Counted from the first letter of the stretch, positions 1 to 12,890 are shown. The stretch: 64,000 nucleotides of DNA from Euptelea pleiosperma (GCA_035048495.1 CM068553.1:19097190-19161189); one strand, 5' to 3'. The notes: generated by a model not told the origin, from the sequence alone. Translations and numbers: made by a program.

Positions 1-1193
1 AGAGGAGAACGTGGAAGAGTCATTAGGGTTCGGCTTGGCCTCCTCTCTTCTTTCCTCATTTTATTTTCTTTTTATATTCTTTTTAAGCCACATCCCCACC
101 AAGTCAATCATAACCGTTCATCATATGCCACACCATTACTTAGTTTCCAATCACGTATCCTATACACCCTTTTGGAATATTGTCCCTTGACCAATAACAT
201 TCCCAAAATAGTCTTCAATTTAATCTCATCCCCTATTTCCAAAAAGATATTCCCCATGTCATATTGGAAACTATAGCCACTATCAATCTGTTGATGCAAA
301 ATTCGGCCAAGCAATTGCATTGTGGATGCTCCACCGTGGGAACTATCCATAGTCACCTTCTATTGCTTCTTTAATAATACCGCAATCGTCCCTTTTGTGC
401 CAAAATATTTCCACATGTGCCCTTTATTGAGAACCCATCAAGAGTTCTTTATTCACCCTCTCATTTATCTTTGTGCACATGCTATCCACACCCACTACTT
501 CTAGTAAGGACACCATTTAGCAAGTGTCCCAGTCGTTTATGTGCATTATTTCATGTTAGCCATCTTGGCCCACGACATGCCCCACATGTCTAGCCCATGT
601 CTCTTGTCATGAAGTAGTCGTCAAAGCACAATTCTACCTCTTCATCATACTTTTGATGTTATTGCTTACACCTTGGTCCACTCTTTGGCAGTTTTCACAT
701 GCTGGCCCATGGCCCATCTTAAATGAAGATTAATATCTGCCCTTGTGACTTGTCGACTTTGATCTTGACCCATTATCTTGGTTTGTGTCTTCGGATTGCT
801 CAGATCGTGGTTTGCAGCTAAGTCCACTATTCTTTCAGCTGGGCCGTTCTTCAATTTTTGCCAACTCTACTGTCTTTGTTCACCTTTAATCCCGCACGAT
901 CCACTGATTTTCGATCATGATTTTCATGGTTAATCATGGATTTTCGGTTCTTGAGAATTATCCGATCGGGGTTCCCTGCGACAAAAGAAGCGCGTAATCA
1001 GAACGGCTTAATATCTAGACTTCTGAAAATGTGTTTAATGCATGCAAATATACCATTTCGTCTAGAAAAGTGTGTTCTACGCAATAGAAGAGACTCATAC
1101 GTAGAAAAGTGGATAATTATAGCAATTTTACGTGGGAGTGTGATAACGCTTAGAAGATAATAGTGGATAATATGCACTTTTAAGCGAATATCA
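1..1193 (-). mobile_element. Long-LTR family, LTR copy A (U3-side part, cut by window edge)
   Basis: This is the U3-side end of a very long LTR read on the minus strand; its TG terminus is at 1193, where the plus strand reads GCGAATATCA. It is nearly identical to 7230-8422 over its whole visible length, so A and B could be the 3' and 5' LTRs of one minus-strand element. The short ORFs inside are not conserved coding sequence. The terminus motif recurs at 8422, 15512, 24893, 37788 and 38701, which defines the family edge. Confidence 0.8.
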
Positions 1194-3059
1194 CAACCCC
1201 CAACCAGCATATTGCCAATCCTTAGCAATTAGTGCGAAATAAATGAGCCTAAAAGGGCTCTGCACATGCTGCACGCTTTTTCATATTAGCTCAGGAAAAA
1301 CACCGTTCGTCAAATCATTAAATGGATACAAAAAAATAGTTACATGCTAGCGAAGAGTTGGAAAGTTTTGGCAAGACTACAGACTGATAATCATGACCCA
1401 GAATAGTCAGACTCTGCGTGTGTGTGTGCTCAACATTCTCATCATCTGACAGTAAAGATTTCCAGATCACCTCTAAGTTTTTATGCCTCGACCTCAAATC
1501 TCACATGATTAGCACTCAGAATAGAATTACACAAGAAGGGTTTTCTTCTTTTCTCTCAATTTATATGTGAGGAGATGTGTTGATATATGAAAGCAAAGAT
1601 CTCACATATGTATTATTTAAAGGAATGACATCTTTAACAGAAAAAGATCTCATGATTGGAATACCACTTCACTCGGGAACGTCAGATCAAACTCTATAGC
1701 TTCTTCTTCTCCAATCTCCATATTTTATGATCATGCTACCCTATAATCAAATAGGACTTTCCTAGGTTATAATGAGGCTTAGGTCTGGTGTAGAAAAATA
1801 AAAGGATACAGGATTTCAAAGATCTTGAGAGGATATTGCCATTTTCTTGCATTTTTCCTGCGGCGTAACACCGTTATCTGGTTCTTTTTCTTTTTTTTCA
1901 TATTTTTCTCTTTTTCTTGATATTTCTGAGACTGCTCAATTTCTTTTCAGCTCTTTTTCATACTTTCTTTCCATATTTTGTTTTCAGCTTGAACCACTTT
2001 CTTTTTCTTTTGATTCTTCTTCTTTACTTTTCTTTTTCACAGTACACCCACATCAGTTATTCTTTTATCCATCTCAAAATAAGGGTAGACAGTCATGCTT
2101 CGTAGCTGGACTGGATTTTAGGTTGATGGGTTTACAAAGAAAAGGCTTTTATAGAATGGCTCAAGGGGTTTCTAGTGAAGTACAATTCAGGTGAGTAAAA
2201 AGGCTGAATGGTTCAGAAAAATGGCCTAAATCATTTTCTAGGGTTTGCACTATCATGTATACTGTCTTGACTGGATACAGAGAAGGTTCTGTCGTAGTAA
2301 TCCAATGTTGATGTCGTTCCGAGTTTTATGATCGAAGCAAAGGATAATGAGATCTCTCAACGAATATTGCGGGCATGAAGAATAGTGAGTCATCTTGTGA
2401 CTCAGAATTATTATATAACCCTCTGACATGAATAAAGGCTCGAAAGCTCACTAGGTTAGGTCTCCACAATTATTCTCGCAGGATCTCTAGAGTTTCTAAA
2501 CTTAGGATGATTCTGATGTTGATAGTGTACAATTGTGCTGAATCTGAGTTTTTCTAATTGTCCGACATCAATGTAGTACTACTTGACTCAAAGCTAACAG
2601 ATAACACTTTTTAGAAAATGTCATCCTTTCGAAAAAGACTTAACGAAGATTTTTAGCTAATCCAAGTCAGGGTATTTTACACATTTTTGAAATTCTAGAA
2701 AAACTTTGGAAAACATCGAAAATCACCCAAAAATAAGATTTTTTTGTTTTTTTTTTATTTTTATTTTTTTTTATTATATCTATATATATATTTATCAAAA
2801 GGAATACATGAGTTTTGGTAAATACCCACCCCCAACCAAAATATAGCACCGTCCTCGGTGCTCATGAGCGGGACAAAAATTGATGAAATAATGAGAATGA
2901 TGCAAGGAATAGGGAGGATGTTACCAATGGAGCATGAAATGAATGCTATCTGGTATCAGGAGATTATCTGTAGTGAGTGTACCTGTATGACAGAGAGATA
3001 TAATAATGCATACGACTCATGTAACTAGGAAATCGGAATTGCCTTTCCGAAAGCGCTAA

Positions 3060-3560
3060 GTTTTACGTCTTCAGCCAGACACAATGGGGGTGATAAGCAC
3101 CCCCAACCAATTTGAAGCACAGGGAGACTGAGTGAGTCATCAGTCATCCAGCTCATCAATTGGAGCAGGAATGCTTCCAATTGAGCTAACCCAACCCAGC
3201 AGTAGTATAGGTAGGTTCTTTCTCAGTTAAGACTAAGAGGGTTCTCTAGCCGTTGTTAGCAGAGCCGCAAACTCATAAAGAGAAGTGGGTATGGGAGAAC
3301 AATAGTGGGTCTCTCATCAGTAAGAGACCTAGCAAGGGATTCTCTGACCATGGTTAGCAGAGCCGAAGACACAATGTGTATCGGGGATGGATTTAGTGGA
3401 GCAGACTCCAGTGGGGTTGACAGTAAGCACCCCTATCCAGCATAAAATGCAGTGAGACTGAAATGATCATCAGTCGTAAGAGATTGGATCGATGAGATCC
3501 GTCTGCCTGGTCTCTCATCAGTAAGAGACCAATGGCAAAAGAAGGGTGTTGATGATTGAA
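3060..3560. repeat. Degenerate tandem duplication, about 350-bp period
   Basis: Two diverged blocks carry the same order of motifs: AAGCACCCC, then a GAGACTGA, then an ATCAGTC motif (3091-3150 and 3428-3475). A block with TCTCATCAGTAAGAGACC occurs at 3311 and again at 3512, and TTAGCAGAGCCG occurs at 3257 and 3354. This looks like a decayed tandem duplication inside the retrotransposon internal region. Confidence 0.45.
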
Positions 3561-4699
3561 GGACTCTCAGATCGAGTCAAACAATGGGGTAGTTGAACTC
3601 ATATAAATAAGCCTCAGATTAGGTTACAAAGAGACACTGGAGTAGGGATCCTAAATGATGCACATAGAGCAAGCAAGATAATCCTATGCTTAAAACAAAT
3701 CAGGATAAGTTTGAGGATTTATCTTGTTAGTTTCTGGGGTATGGTAGATTATGACAGTGGGTGGACCACTGGTTTATTTTGTTAACCGCCGGACTAACTT
3801 TGTCGCTCTGAGGTTCTCACCAGGCTACACTCTTCAAAGCGAATCCTTTAGTACTGACTCTAGTCAACAACAAGGCAATCCAAAGCCTAGACAGACGTGC
3901 GGCACAATGGCTATTTTAAGTACGTCCTAGACTAACTGGATTGGTCAAGTGTTTAAGAAGAGTGTTCCCTCGGGTTAAGCTAGGGTTGGTGCGTGTTCCT
4001 AGTCCACACGCAACTAACCGTCGAATAGTCCAAGATGCCACGTCGAGCTCAGTGTACTTGAGTAGCAGGGACCTATGGGTGTGTTAGACAACAGGGACCC
4101 GCGCTCGTGATCTTATTTCGATTGGATGTTAAGCGGGTTTGCTTTGTGTGGATTTTTCCTCAAACACTGGGCTAATTGGCTCTATTTCTTGATTCTTTTT
4201 AATTAATGGAGCCTTGGGATCAAATCAGATAGAATGATGAGGTGGGTGATGAAATCCCACCAGTTGTAAAAGAGCTGGGTCTGCTCGATTAATGTTCAAT
4301 TATTAACGGCCACGCCACACAAGTCGAATAATATGTATGCGAAAGCAAATAGACAAGCGGCAATGATTCACCCAAATTGCTCTGTATTGCACTCAAGGCG
4401 AGGATAGAGACTTACCTCCCGTGGGCCACACCACGGGGTCTCCTCTTTGGGGTAGGGAGGGGTATCCTTCATGAGCATGGGCCCGACTCCTCCTTAGTGA
4501 GCTTTCACTCCCTACCCGCAGTTAGATTCGCAATCCTGCATACGCATTAGTAAATGATATGGGTCTAGGGTGTGGAAATATTTTTTTGGAATGTCCCTGC
4601 CTAGGGTGGGTAAGCAATCAATCAATCAATTAGGCAGGGTAAATTAGAAAGTTACTATTCATGAGAGTTGACTAAACAACTATCAACCCCCTAATAGAC

Positions 4700-5030
4700 C
4701 TTTCCAATTTAAGAGTTTCTCCAAGTTAGGAAAATTCTCTAAAAGTAGAAGTTTCCTAAATCTGAAAACTTGCTAAATTTAGGGTTTCTTCCTATGTTGG
4801 AAACCTTCCAAAAGGGGACCTTCCATAGTTAGAAATCCTCTAAAAATAAGAATTGCTAATTATGGAATTTCGTCCGATTTGGAAACTTTCCAAATAAGCT
4901 TAATTCCAATTTGAAATTTCCCAGGAATGGAAACCGTGCAAAAATGGAAATTTTTCGATTCGGAAAGTATCCAAAAATGCAATCTTCCCATATGCGAATA
5001 TCCTAAAATGTGCAGAAATAGAAACTAACA
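4700..5030. repeat. AT-rich degenerate GGAAA/TTTCC short repeat tract
   Basis: This is a run of loosely repeated units built on GGAAAnnnTCCAAAA-like words at irregular 20-40 bp spacing. No reading frame is maintained. It probably represents old microsatellite-like expansion in the retroelement internal region. Confidence 0.35.
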
Positions 5031-5223
5031 TTTTTCAATTTTTTTGATTTTTTTTTTGTGAGTTAGGCACTCAATCGAGGGTTTCTAAAACCCTCGAACA
5101 CACATCTAGATATGGTAATATTCAAGGTGTCCCTTTACAACTTTGCACCCGGCCTTCCGAGGCATTAAAAATAATAATAAATTAAGACTAAAAAGCTGCA
5201 AATAGAAAGTTTCCAAATATCAT

Positions 5224-5367
5224 GGGTTCAATCAACCCAATAGGCAATTCAATCAGGGACAATACCAGTAGAGTCAGTACCCATCTACTCAAAACCAGCA
5301 ATTCCAACAGAGTCAATACTCTGGACAACCGAGAACATTTCAGAATCAGCAAAGAGTTCCCCAAAAC
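5224..5367 (+). pseudogene. Gag C-terminal remnant (N/Q-rich)
   Basis: One plus-strand frame encodes about 48 residues rich in asparagine, glutamine, serine and tyrosine, with segments such as NQPNRQFNQGQYQ and PRTFQNQQRVPQNFN and one TAG stop near 5263. Such Q/N-rich spacers are typical near the zinc-knuckle end of plant gypsy gag proteins. It runs directly into LTR B at the shared word AACTTCAA (5366-5373). It therefore lies in the opposite orientation to LTR B, and the junction is a rearrangement. Only this fragment is recognisable. Confidence 0.5.
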
Positions 5368-8300
5368 TTCAATACATTTGTAATTTTTATCCGATTATCC
5401 TGCAAAATTGACAGATTTGTATAGGGATTCGTGTCGGATGTCGATCTGCACTCGGGATTAGTCGGATTAGTGCGAATAAGAACATAAAATGACAGATAAT
5501 ATACAAGAGAAAAAGGAGAATGATGGAAGAGATGAGAAGGGCGAGTCGATTTAAAATGCATCCAAATAACATCCAGAGAAGACCAAAATCATCAAAATCA
5601 AATTGCATTAATTCAACTGTTGTTTACATGAAATAAATGACAGAAATAAATAAAGCAGTAAATCTATTCTAGAAAGCATGTAAGAAAGCATGTAAAAAGA
5701 GATTTTAGAGAGAGAGGAAGAAGGTAGAGAGAGATTTTTTACACCTCAGTCGTTTACCGGCCGACAAGGTAGAGGTGAGAGAAAAACTCACCCTTTTGCA
5801 TTCACCGAACAAAGTCGGCGGTGCAAAAAGGCGATCAGCCTGGAGAATCTTTGGCAAAACTTATCGGAGTATTGCATCGGCCCAATGTGTAGTTTGGTCC
5901 GGGGAGATCAAGAACATGTGCACGGTGAGGCCAGAGCATGAGATGATGGTGATGGTGCTCGATTAAGAAGAGCACATGGAGGCCGAACCATGAAGGTGGC
6001 TCCGTGTTGCTAGCCATTGGTAAAGTTGCAGGTTTGATCGTCTGCAAGCATAAGAGGAGGCAACAAGGTGGTGGCGCGGTTTGCTAGTGATTGCTCCAAA
6101 ATGGAGCCCGCTATGAGGAGCTAAAATGGAGGAGATCAAACCCAGCCAGCGAGATGGGGACTTGCAGGTTGCTGGTCGTGGGACTTGATGACGTGGTGGT
6201 TTGCTGGTCAAACCTGCAACCTTAGTTGCTAGCATGGTAGCAGCGTGAAGGAGAGCAACACGTGGGTTGCTCATGGTCACCGCCAAGGAGATGAGAAGTG
6301 TGGGGAGGCTGGTTTACACGTTGCAAAGGAGTTGCAGGTGTGCTGCAGTGGTGATGATGGGAGGATGCTGGGTGGAGGCGTCCTCTTGAAGAAGTTGCAA
6401 GCGTGGGCAGTAGCAAGCTTGCAAGGGAGAGGACATGAGGAGGATGCAGCTACGGCGGTGGCTCAAGGCGGTAATGGTAGGGGCGATCATGAGAGATGAA
6501 GAAGATGGTAATCAGGTAGGGGCGATCCCTCTCCTCTCCTTCTTCTTTTTCTCTTCTCTTTTCTTTCTATATTTTTTTTTTTTGTGGTTTTGTTTTCTTC
6601 TTTGGGAAAGATGGTGGGGAACGATTGGAGAGTGCACTACTGCTACTATTGAGGACGGTGGCTGTGGTGGCTGTTCATTGTGGTGGTTCTGCTGGAGAAG
6701 GCGGAGCAAGGAGGAGGGCGGAGCTGCTACAGAGTTGGCGGTGGTGGATGTGGTTGCTACTGGTGGTGTGCGACGGGGAAACCAGCAAGTGGTGATGGAT
6801 GGTGAGGCAGTAGAGGATAGCAATGGAGAGGGCGATGTGGAGAACGGCTGAAGGAAGGAGAGTGAATGAAGCTAACGGCCTACAAGGTTGCAGGCCATAA
6901 ACTTGCAGGTGGAGGCGTTGTTCACAGCAAGGCAGCGTTAGAGGAGATCGTTGTGAAGCACTTGAAGATGGAGGACAGCCAGCAAGTGGTGGTGGTGCTT
7001 GAAGAAGTTGCAGGCACGCCTGCAACACAAAAAGAAGATGAGGGGAATAGACCATGGGGGAGAGGTACGGCTCTCTCATCTTCTCCTTCTTCTCCCTTTT
7101 TTTTTGGTTTTTGGCTTTTTCTTTTTTTCATTTTGAGAAGGGGGAGAGAGGACGGTGAAGAGAGAAAGAGAGTGAGAGAGAGAGTTTGAGAGAGTGCCCT
7201 CCAAAACGGCTGTGAGAGAAAAGACTAAGAGAGGAGAACGTGGAAGAGTCATTAGGGTTCGGCTTGGCCTCTTCTCTTCTTTCCTCATCGTTTTTTTTCT
7301 TTTTATATTCTTTTTAAGCCACATCCACCAAGTCAATCATAACCGTTCATCATATGCCACACCATTACTTAGTTTCCAATCACGTATCCTATACACCCTT
7401 TTGGAATATTGTCCCTTGACCAATAACATTCCCAAAATAGTCTTCAATTTAATCTCATCCTCTATTTCCAAAGATATTCCCCATGTCATATTGGAAACTA
7501 TAGCCACTATCAATCTGTTGATGCAAAATTCGGCCAAGCAATTGCATTGTGGATGCTCCACCGTGGGAACTATCCATAGTCACCTTCTATTGCTTCTTTA
7601 ATAATACTACAATCGTCCCTTTTGTGCCAAAATATTTCCACATGTGCCCTTTATTGAGAACCCATCAAGAGTTCTTTATTCACCCTCTCATTTATCTTTG
7701 TGCACATGCTATCCACACCCACTACTTCTAGTAAGGACACCATTGAGCAAGTGTCCCAGTCGTCTATGTGCATTATTTCATGTTAGCCATCTTGGCCCAC
7801 GACATGCCCCACATGTCTAGCCCATGTCTCTTGTCATGAAGTAGTCTTCAAAGCACAATTCTACCTCTTCATCATACTTTTGATGTTATTGCTTACACCT
7901 TGGTCCACTCTTTGGCACTTTTCACATGCTGGCCCATGGCCCATCTTAAATGAAGATTAATATCTGCCCTTGTGACTTGTCGACTTTGATCGTGACCCAT
8001 TAGCTTGGTTTGTGTCTTCGGATTGCTCAAATCGTGGTTTGCAGCTAAGTCCACTATTCTTTCAGCTGGGCCGTTCTTCAATTTTTGCCAACTCTACTGT
8101 CTTTGTTCACCTTTAATCCCGCACGATCCACTGATCTTCGATCATGATTTTCGTGGTTGATCATGGATTTTCAGTGCTTGAAAATTATCCGATCGGGGTT
8201 CCCTGCGACAAAAGAAGCGTGTAATCAGAACGGCTTAATATCTAGACTTCTGAAAATGTGTTTAATGCATGCAAATATACCATTTCGTCCAGAAAAGTGT

Positions 8301-8422
8301 GTTCTACGCAATAAAAGAGACTCATACATAGAAAAGTGAATAATTATAGCAATTTTACGTGGGAGAGTGTGATAACGTTTAGAAGATAATAGTGGAAAAT
8401 AGACACTTTTAAGCGAATATCA
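5365..8422 (-). mobile_element. Long-LTR family, LTR copy B (about 3.06 kb, U5 end lost)
   Basis: This is a nearly complete minus-strand LTR. Its TG terminus is at 8422. The U5 side starts at the conserved CACTTTGTAATTTTTATCC-like block but lacks the terminal ~48 bp (the TGAAAC...GGAAACCCT end). The segment 7230-8422 is almost identical to 1-1193. Purine-rich, G/A-biased interior ORFs on both strands (for example 6435-6851) are low-complexity read-through and are not called as genes. Confidence 0.75.
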
Positions 8423-9678
8423 GCCTCCATCAATGTTCTCTGATAGGGCAGCAATGATCAACACTATTTGGTCTCCCTTTACTTTGCCGGACCTGCAACT
8501 CCGGTAGGCCCAACCATTACCACCATCCCTCTAAATCTCTTCCACCATTGCTGGATCGACCACAAGCTGTTACCCCCTTCTCCTCCTATCCTCTTCATTA
8601 GCAGCCCAGCTCCCTCTACGTTTTTCCTCCAAAACTCCTCCCTCTCCAACCGTTCTATCCCAAGCAAAAAAGGGAAAACAAAAATAAATAAAAAAAATAA
8701 AAAAGAAAAAGAGAGACAAGACCAGAAAAAAAAGAAAGAGAGAAGAAGAGAAGAGGAGATAAGATGGAGATGTGGGCTTCTTTTACCTCCACCCAACCAC
8801 CCAGGTGCAGCACCACGTCCAGCAACACCTCCTCCAGTTGCTCAAGTAGCAACTAACACTCATCAACACCGCCTCCATCTACCCCCTTGCTGGTGCGTTC
8901 AATGGTTGCACCACCGCTACCTTCTCCCTTGCTGCCTCGCCTGCAAGTTGCAGCCCTTTCCACGATGGGCTAAACCATCCTCAAGTGCACTTGCTGCACT
9001 GCCTATCTCTAATACCTGCTACACCACCACCTTGGCAGCAACCACGTGTCCTCCAACGGTAAGCTTTTCCTACTTCTCCCTCTCTTCTTTTTCTTCTCTC
9101 TCTAGAAATACTCCCTCTCTAAGTCTTTCTCTCTCTACTCTCTTTTCTATTTCCCTCTCTAGAATAGTTCTCTTTTTCTCTCTCTAGGTCATTTTAGGCT
9201 TTTTCTTATTTTCTTTCTCTAAACTAGCTTTCTCACTCTAAATCTTCACTAAGGTTTTATTTATTTTCCTTTATTTTATTTTTTTGGCTCATGTTAACTC
9301 GATTTTAATTCAATGTAATGGATGGTTGTTTATGCATTAATGAAGAATTTTTCTTAATATTTAAGGTTTGATTTATTTCGCATTTCTTTGTTTTAAATAG
9401 TGGGTAATGATATCTCTATCAAGAATATATTTTAAAAATCCACTTTAAATCACCACTCTCACCCCACCATCATTCGCATCGATTTTTATGGAAAAATCCG
9501 TCATTTCATGTTATTATTTGCGCTAATCCCTAACTCCGAGGGCGGATTGACATCCGACACGAGCCACTGTACTGTGCAAAAATTGGTTATTTTACAGGTT
9601 GAAAGTCTCGGATAAAAATTATAAATGTGTTGATTCTAGGGTTTCCGTAACCAATGACGCGGAAAAACCCTAGTTTCA
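8423..9678 (+). mobile_element. Long-LTR family, LTR copy C (U5-side 1.26 kb)
   Basis: This is a plus-strand LTR fragment ending ACCCTAGTTTCA at 9678. It contains the family landmarks in order: CCGGACCTGCAACTCCGG near 8488, a CTCTCT-rich tract, the CATCCGACACGAGCC block near 9550, and GGGTTTCCGTAACCA near 9640. It abuts the terminus of LTR B head to head and the truncated Tat polymerase on the right. No primer-binding site follows, so the end was joined by rearrangement. Confidence 0.7.
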
Positions 9679-10466
9679 CTTTCTGCCAGCTTCTGGACAT
9701 CCTTTCTATTCTTCGGGGAGGGCATGTCTGTCAGGGCCCGAATCTGTTCTAGGTTCACCTCAATTCCTTGCCGAGATATGAGGTATCCTAAGAATTTTTC
9801 AGAAGTGACGCCAAACGTGCATTTTGACGGGTTGAGTTTCATCTGGTGTTGGTGCAGCCTGCGGAAGGTCTGCTCTAAATCATCCATATGCGTTGCGCGT
9901 TGCTTGTTTTTTACGATCATATCATCAATGTAGACTTCCATCGATGTCCCTATCAAGTCGTGGAATATCTTGTTCACCAACCTTTGGTAGGTTGCTCCCG
10001 CGTTCTTCAATCCGAACGGCATTACTGTATAGCAATACACGCCTCGCTGGTCAATCATTGGCAGCGGATAGGGGTCTTTGGGACACGCCTTGTTCAAATT
10101 TGTGAAGTCGATGCACACTCTGATCTTGCCATTCTTCTTGGGCACTGCAACTACGTTTGCTAGCCACCTTGGGTTACTTACCTCCTTGAGGAATCCTGCC
10201 CTTAGCAACCTATCGATTTCATCCTGTATAGCTATCTATTTCTCGGGTGCCGTCCTCCTCGGTTTCTGCCTCACCGGAGGATATTTTGGATCGACGTTTA
10301 GCTTGTGGCAGGAGACTTCGGGATCGATTCTCGGCATCTCTTCGAGTGACCAAGCGAACATGCTCTTGTTTGCTATGAGGAACTTTGTTATTTTTTCTTT
10401 CTCTTCCGGTGTTAGCATTGAACCGATGTAGGTTATCCTCGGATCTTCTTTGGTTCCAAGGTTCAC
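9679..10466 (-). pseudogene. Ty3/gypsy (Tat-type) reverse transcriptase, internally deleted
   Basis: A minus-strand pol frame has one in-frame stop near 10236. The upstream part carries the RNase-free leader MPRIDPEVSCHKLNVDPKYP. The next part has the RT N-terminal motif CIDFTNLNKACPKDPYPLP, then jumps directly to YCYTVMPFGLKNAGATYQRL and the catalytic YIDDMIVK box. About 60 residues with the first catalytic aspartate (the FMDAxSGY motif) are missing. The wording of these motifs is that of plant Tat-clade elements, which replicate through an RNA intermediate. The frame is cut at 9679 by LTR C, so RNase H and integrase are absent. It is non-functional. Confidence 0.88.
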
Positions 10467-10529
10467 CTCCTCTATTGGCTCTACTATAGGCTTTTCCCGT
10501 TCTAGATTCTCCTTTGGCCTTTTGTCTGG

Positions 10530-11330
10530 GAAAAGCCCTGCTGGCTGCTATGCCAAGATATTAGCTGACGACCTTCCCTTTGATGTACCGGGAAGGTCGG
10601 AAAGAATGCTGAAGTCACTTTTTCAGTCGACAGATGTCGAGCCGCCTACTCGTTATCTAGACGCCGGCCAGCTACGAGCTCACAGCCACACGCTACCTCT
10701 GACATATGTTCATCGGGTGGAAGCGTTCGATGTTGGTTTTCCTCCTCCGATAGTGAGCTCGCTGAGGTGAGGGCTATCGAGTAGCATCTCTTGGCCGAAA
10801 CTTGGTCTCCCCAAATCTCCATGGTCCCCTGCTCGGTAGGAAACTGGATCATCTGGTGATAGGTGGAGGGGACAGCCTTCATCTCGTGAACCATCCTCAC
10901 CCAAGAATGGCCCTGTAAGGAGACCGAGTGTCGACGATCATGAACTAAGTCATGGTGGTTACCGGGCCGGATCTGACTAGCAGAGTAATCGTTCCCCGAG
11001 CGTATACCTTCTGGCCGTTGAATCCGATCAACAGGATGTTGGGTCACTCTAGTGAAGCGGGAGGCAGCCCCATTCTCTTATACGCTTCGATGAATAGGAT
11101 TTTGGCCGAGCTCCCAGGATGCGATGCACTTCATGCGTGCCAATCGGGAGGGTCAGAATCAGGGCATCATCATGTGGATGCTCTACCCCTTCCAAGTCAT
11201 GTTCGGAAAAGCTGATGACAGTATCCAAGTTTGCGTCAGTGGGATATGGTGGCTCAGACATTCGGGTGCCTCGACCTAGGTTATACACCTCTTTAGCTTC
11301 CTAAAGCTTTCAGATCTTGGCCCTCTATTG
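10530..11330 (-). pseudogene. Tat-type gag-pol linker and aspartic protease region, frameshifted
   Basis: Minus-strand frames preserve the pre-protease motif VEHPHDDALILTLPIGTHEV (11150-11210), then KILFIEAYKRMG and LLIGFNGQKVYARGT in a second frame, then MKAVPSTYHQMIQFPTEQG in a third frame (near 10830). At about 11107-11122 roughly ten bases that should encode the catalytic Asp-Ser/Thr-Gly appear to be deleted, which removes the active site and shifts the frame. It belongs to the same decayed element as the RT at 9679 and the gag further right. Confidence 0.8.
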
Positions 11331-12890
11331 TCTTTCCTCTTCCTTACGCGATAGTTGTCGGACGCTGCTGTATATGACATCGATAACCGCTGCTTGCTTG
11401 GGTGCGTGGTTGTTGCTGTGAGCCGGTGGTACCCCAACGTGGGGCCTAGCCCCTTGTTCTCCAGCTCCCCCTTGGGCTAGAAACTACTTTAGATAGCCCT
11501 ACTCGATTAAATCTTGGATCCGGTGCCTTAGGATCCAACACTTATCGGTATCGTGTCCATGATCTCTGTGGAAATCACAGAACTTGCTCTTATCTCTCGT
11601 GTCCTTTGTCTCCTGGTTCATGGGCTAGGGCCATCTCAAATATTTCTTGTCTTTGATCTGGTTGAGCACCTAGCCGAGGGATGTGTTCAACAAGGCGAAC
11701 TCTCTCCGATCTCCTAGCCTTACTATCCCCATAGTCTCGCCGCTCCCTTGCCTTTTTCTTTTTTCTTTGAGTCTTTCTTTGGTTTCTCTTCCTTTGGAGA
11801 ATCCGACACTTCGTGGATAGATGCATCTGGCTTTCGTCCGTGTCGAAAGATATCATCCTCCAACTTAGCGTACTTTTCTGCCCTTTCGAACAGCGCCTCC
11901 ATACTTACGGGCCGATTCTTGGTCAAAGATCGATAGAGATCAGTTGTGACTAGAAGAGCTTTCCGATAGCGGTGATGGCGTGCTTATCATGGCACTGTTC
12001 TACTGTCATCATCACCACCCGGAATCTTTTAGTAAACTCCCTGATTGTCTCGTTGGAGTTTTTTCTAACGTCGAAGAGTACGTTCACGTCCTTATTGCAC
12101 AGCTTGTTACAGGAGTAGTGAGTGATGAACTTGGTGCTAAGCTCAGTGAAATTGCGGATTGAATGGGGGGGCAGCTGGTTGAACCAAACGAGGGCTCCAT
12201 CGCTTAAGGTGGAAGGAAACATTCGGCACAGTAGTCGGTCCTCGAACTCCCACATGGTCATTGCTTTTCTGAAGCGTAGTGCATGGTTCACCGGATCAAA
12301 TGTTCCCGCGTAGGTCGGGTACTTTGGATAAGAAAATGAGCTCGAAGCTTGATATTTCTGAATATCCTCCACAAACGGGGAATCTCGAGGTACGCGAGTG
12401 GCTATGGCTGTCATCTTGTCGGCAAGCGTCTCTTTTTTGCCTAGCAGCTCTGCGACCATGTTCGCTATTTGCCCTTTGGTAACCTACTCTGACGATTGGG
12501 AGCTTCCACCATAGTAAGTGGGGTCTGGCTCTGCTACCCTCCTGATGAGGGATTCATTTCTTTCTTTGTGCCGATGGTTCCTGAGGTCAGACTCTTCTGA
12601 AGCGGAGTTCCTCCGTCGGCTCCTTGTTACGTCTCGATGTTTTACTGGATGGTCCTCACCATTGTTATCTGATGCATAGTTTGCGTTGATGGGCTGCTTA
12701 TCTATTTGGCGTCTGAGTCGATCATTCTCCTTCCGCAGTCTCTCTATTTCTAGCAGCTGAGCTTTTGCTCATTCCTGTCTCTCCTTCTTTCTGTCAAGGT
12801 GTCTCTTAGATCCGCGTCGCAATTCGCGGCCTCTCTTCTTCGAGCACTCGTTTGCCGTGTTACTACCATCACTTCTTCTCTATCGCGCTT
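11331..12890 (-). pseudogene. Tat-type Ty3/gypsy gag, decayed
   Basis: The minus-strand frame 12459-11950 encodes a Retrotrans_gag domain with the hallmarks ALRFRKAMTMWEF, LCRMFPSTLSDGALVWFNQL and a final NETIREFTKRF segment. Frames at 11926-11723 add the linker MEALFERAEKYAKLEDD and a lysine-rich nucleocapsid-like stretch. Upstream (12490-12880) a polar, coiled-coil-like N-terminus can be read with stops (for example LLEIERLRKENDRLRRQ). Gag would form the virus-like particle shell. Order and strand match the RT at 9.7-10.5 kb. No LTR or primer-binding site of this element remains on the right. Confidence 0.82.

Larger units (their letters stand above)
1194..5223 (-). mobile_element. Non-coding internal region between LTR A and LTR B, 3'-UTR-like
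   Basis: No protein-coding gene is recognisable in these 4 kb. If A and B are LTRs of one minus-strand element, this is its internal region, and the part next to 1193 would carry the polypurine tract (minus strand GGTTGGGGGTTG before the LTR). A related C-rich motif near CACCCCCAACCA recurs at about 1194, 2826, 3099 and 3430. Tandem repeats upstream of the 3' LTR are known in Tat and Ogre type plant elements. A (TA)n and T-rich stretch lies at 2740-2800. The assignment to one element is inference. Confidence 0.4.

Noticed and set aside
1847..2194. 115-codon secreted-like protein (Phe/Ser-rich)
   Set aside because: Low-complexity T/C-rich DNA in the retroelement internal region gives this in several frames.
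6435..6851. 138-codon plus-strand ORF
   Set aside because: Gly/Ala/Val-rich translation of purine-rich LTR B, opposed by equally long antisense frames.
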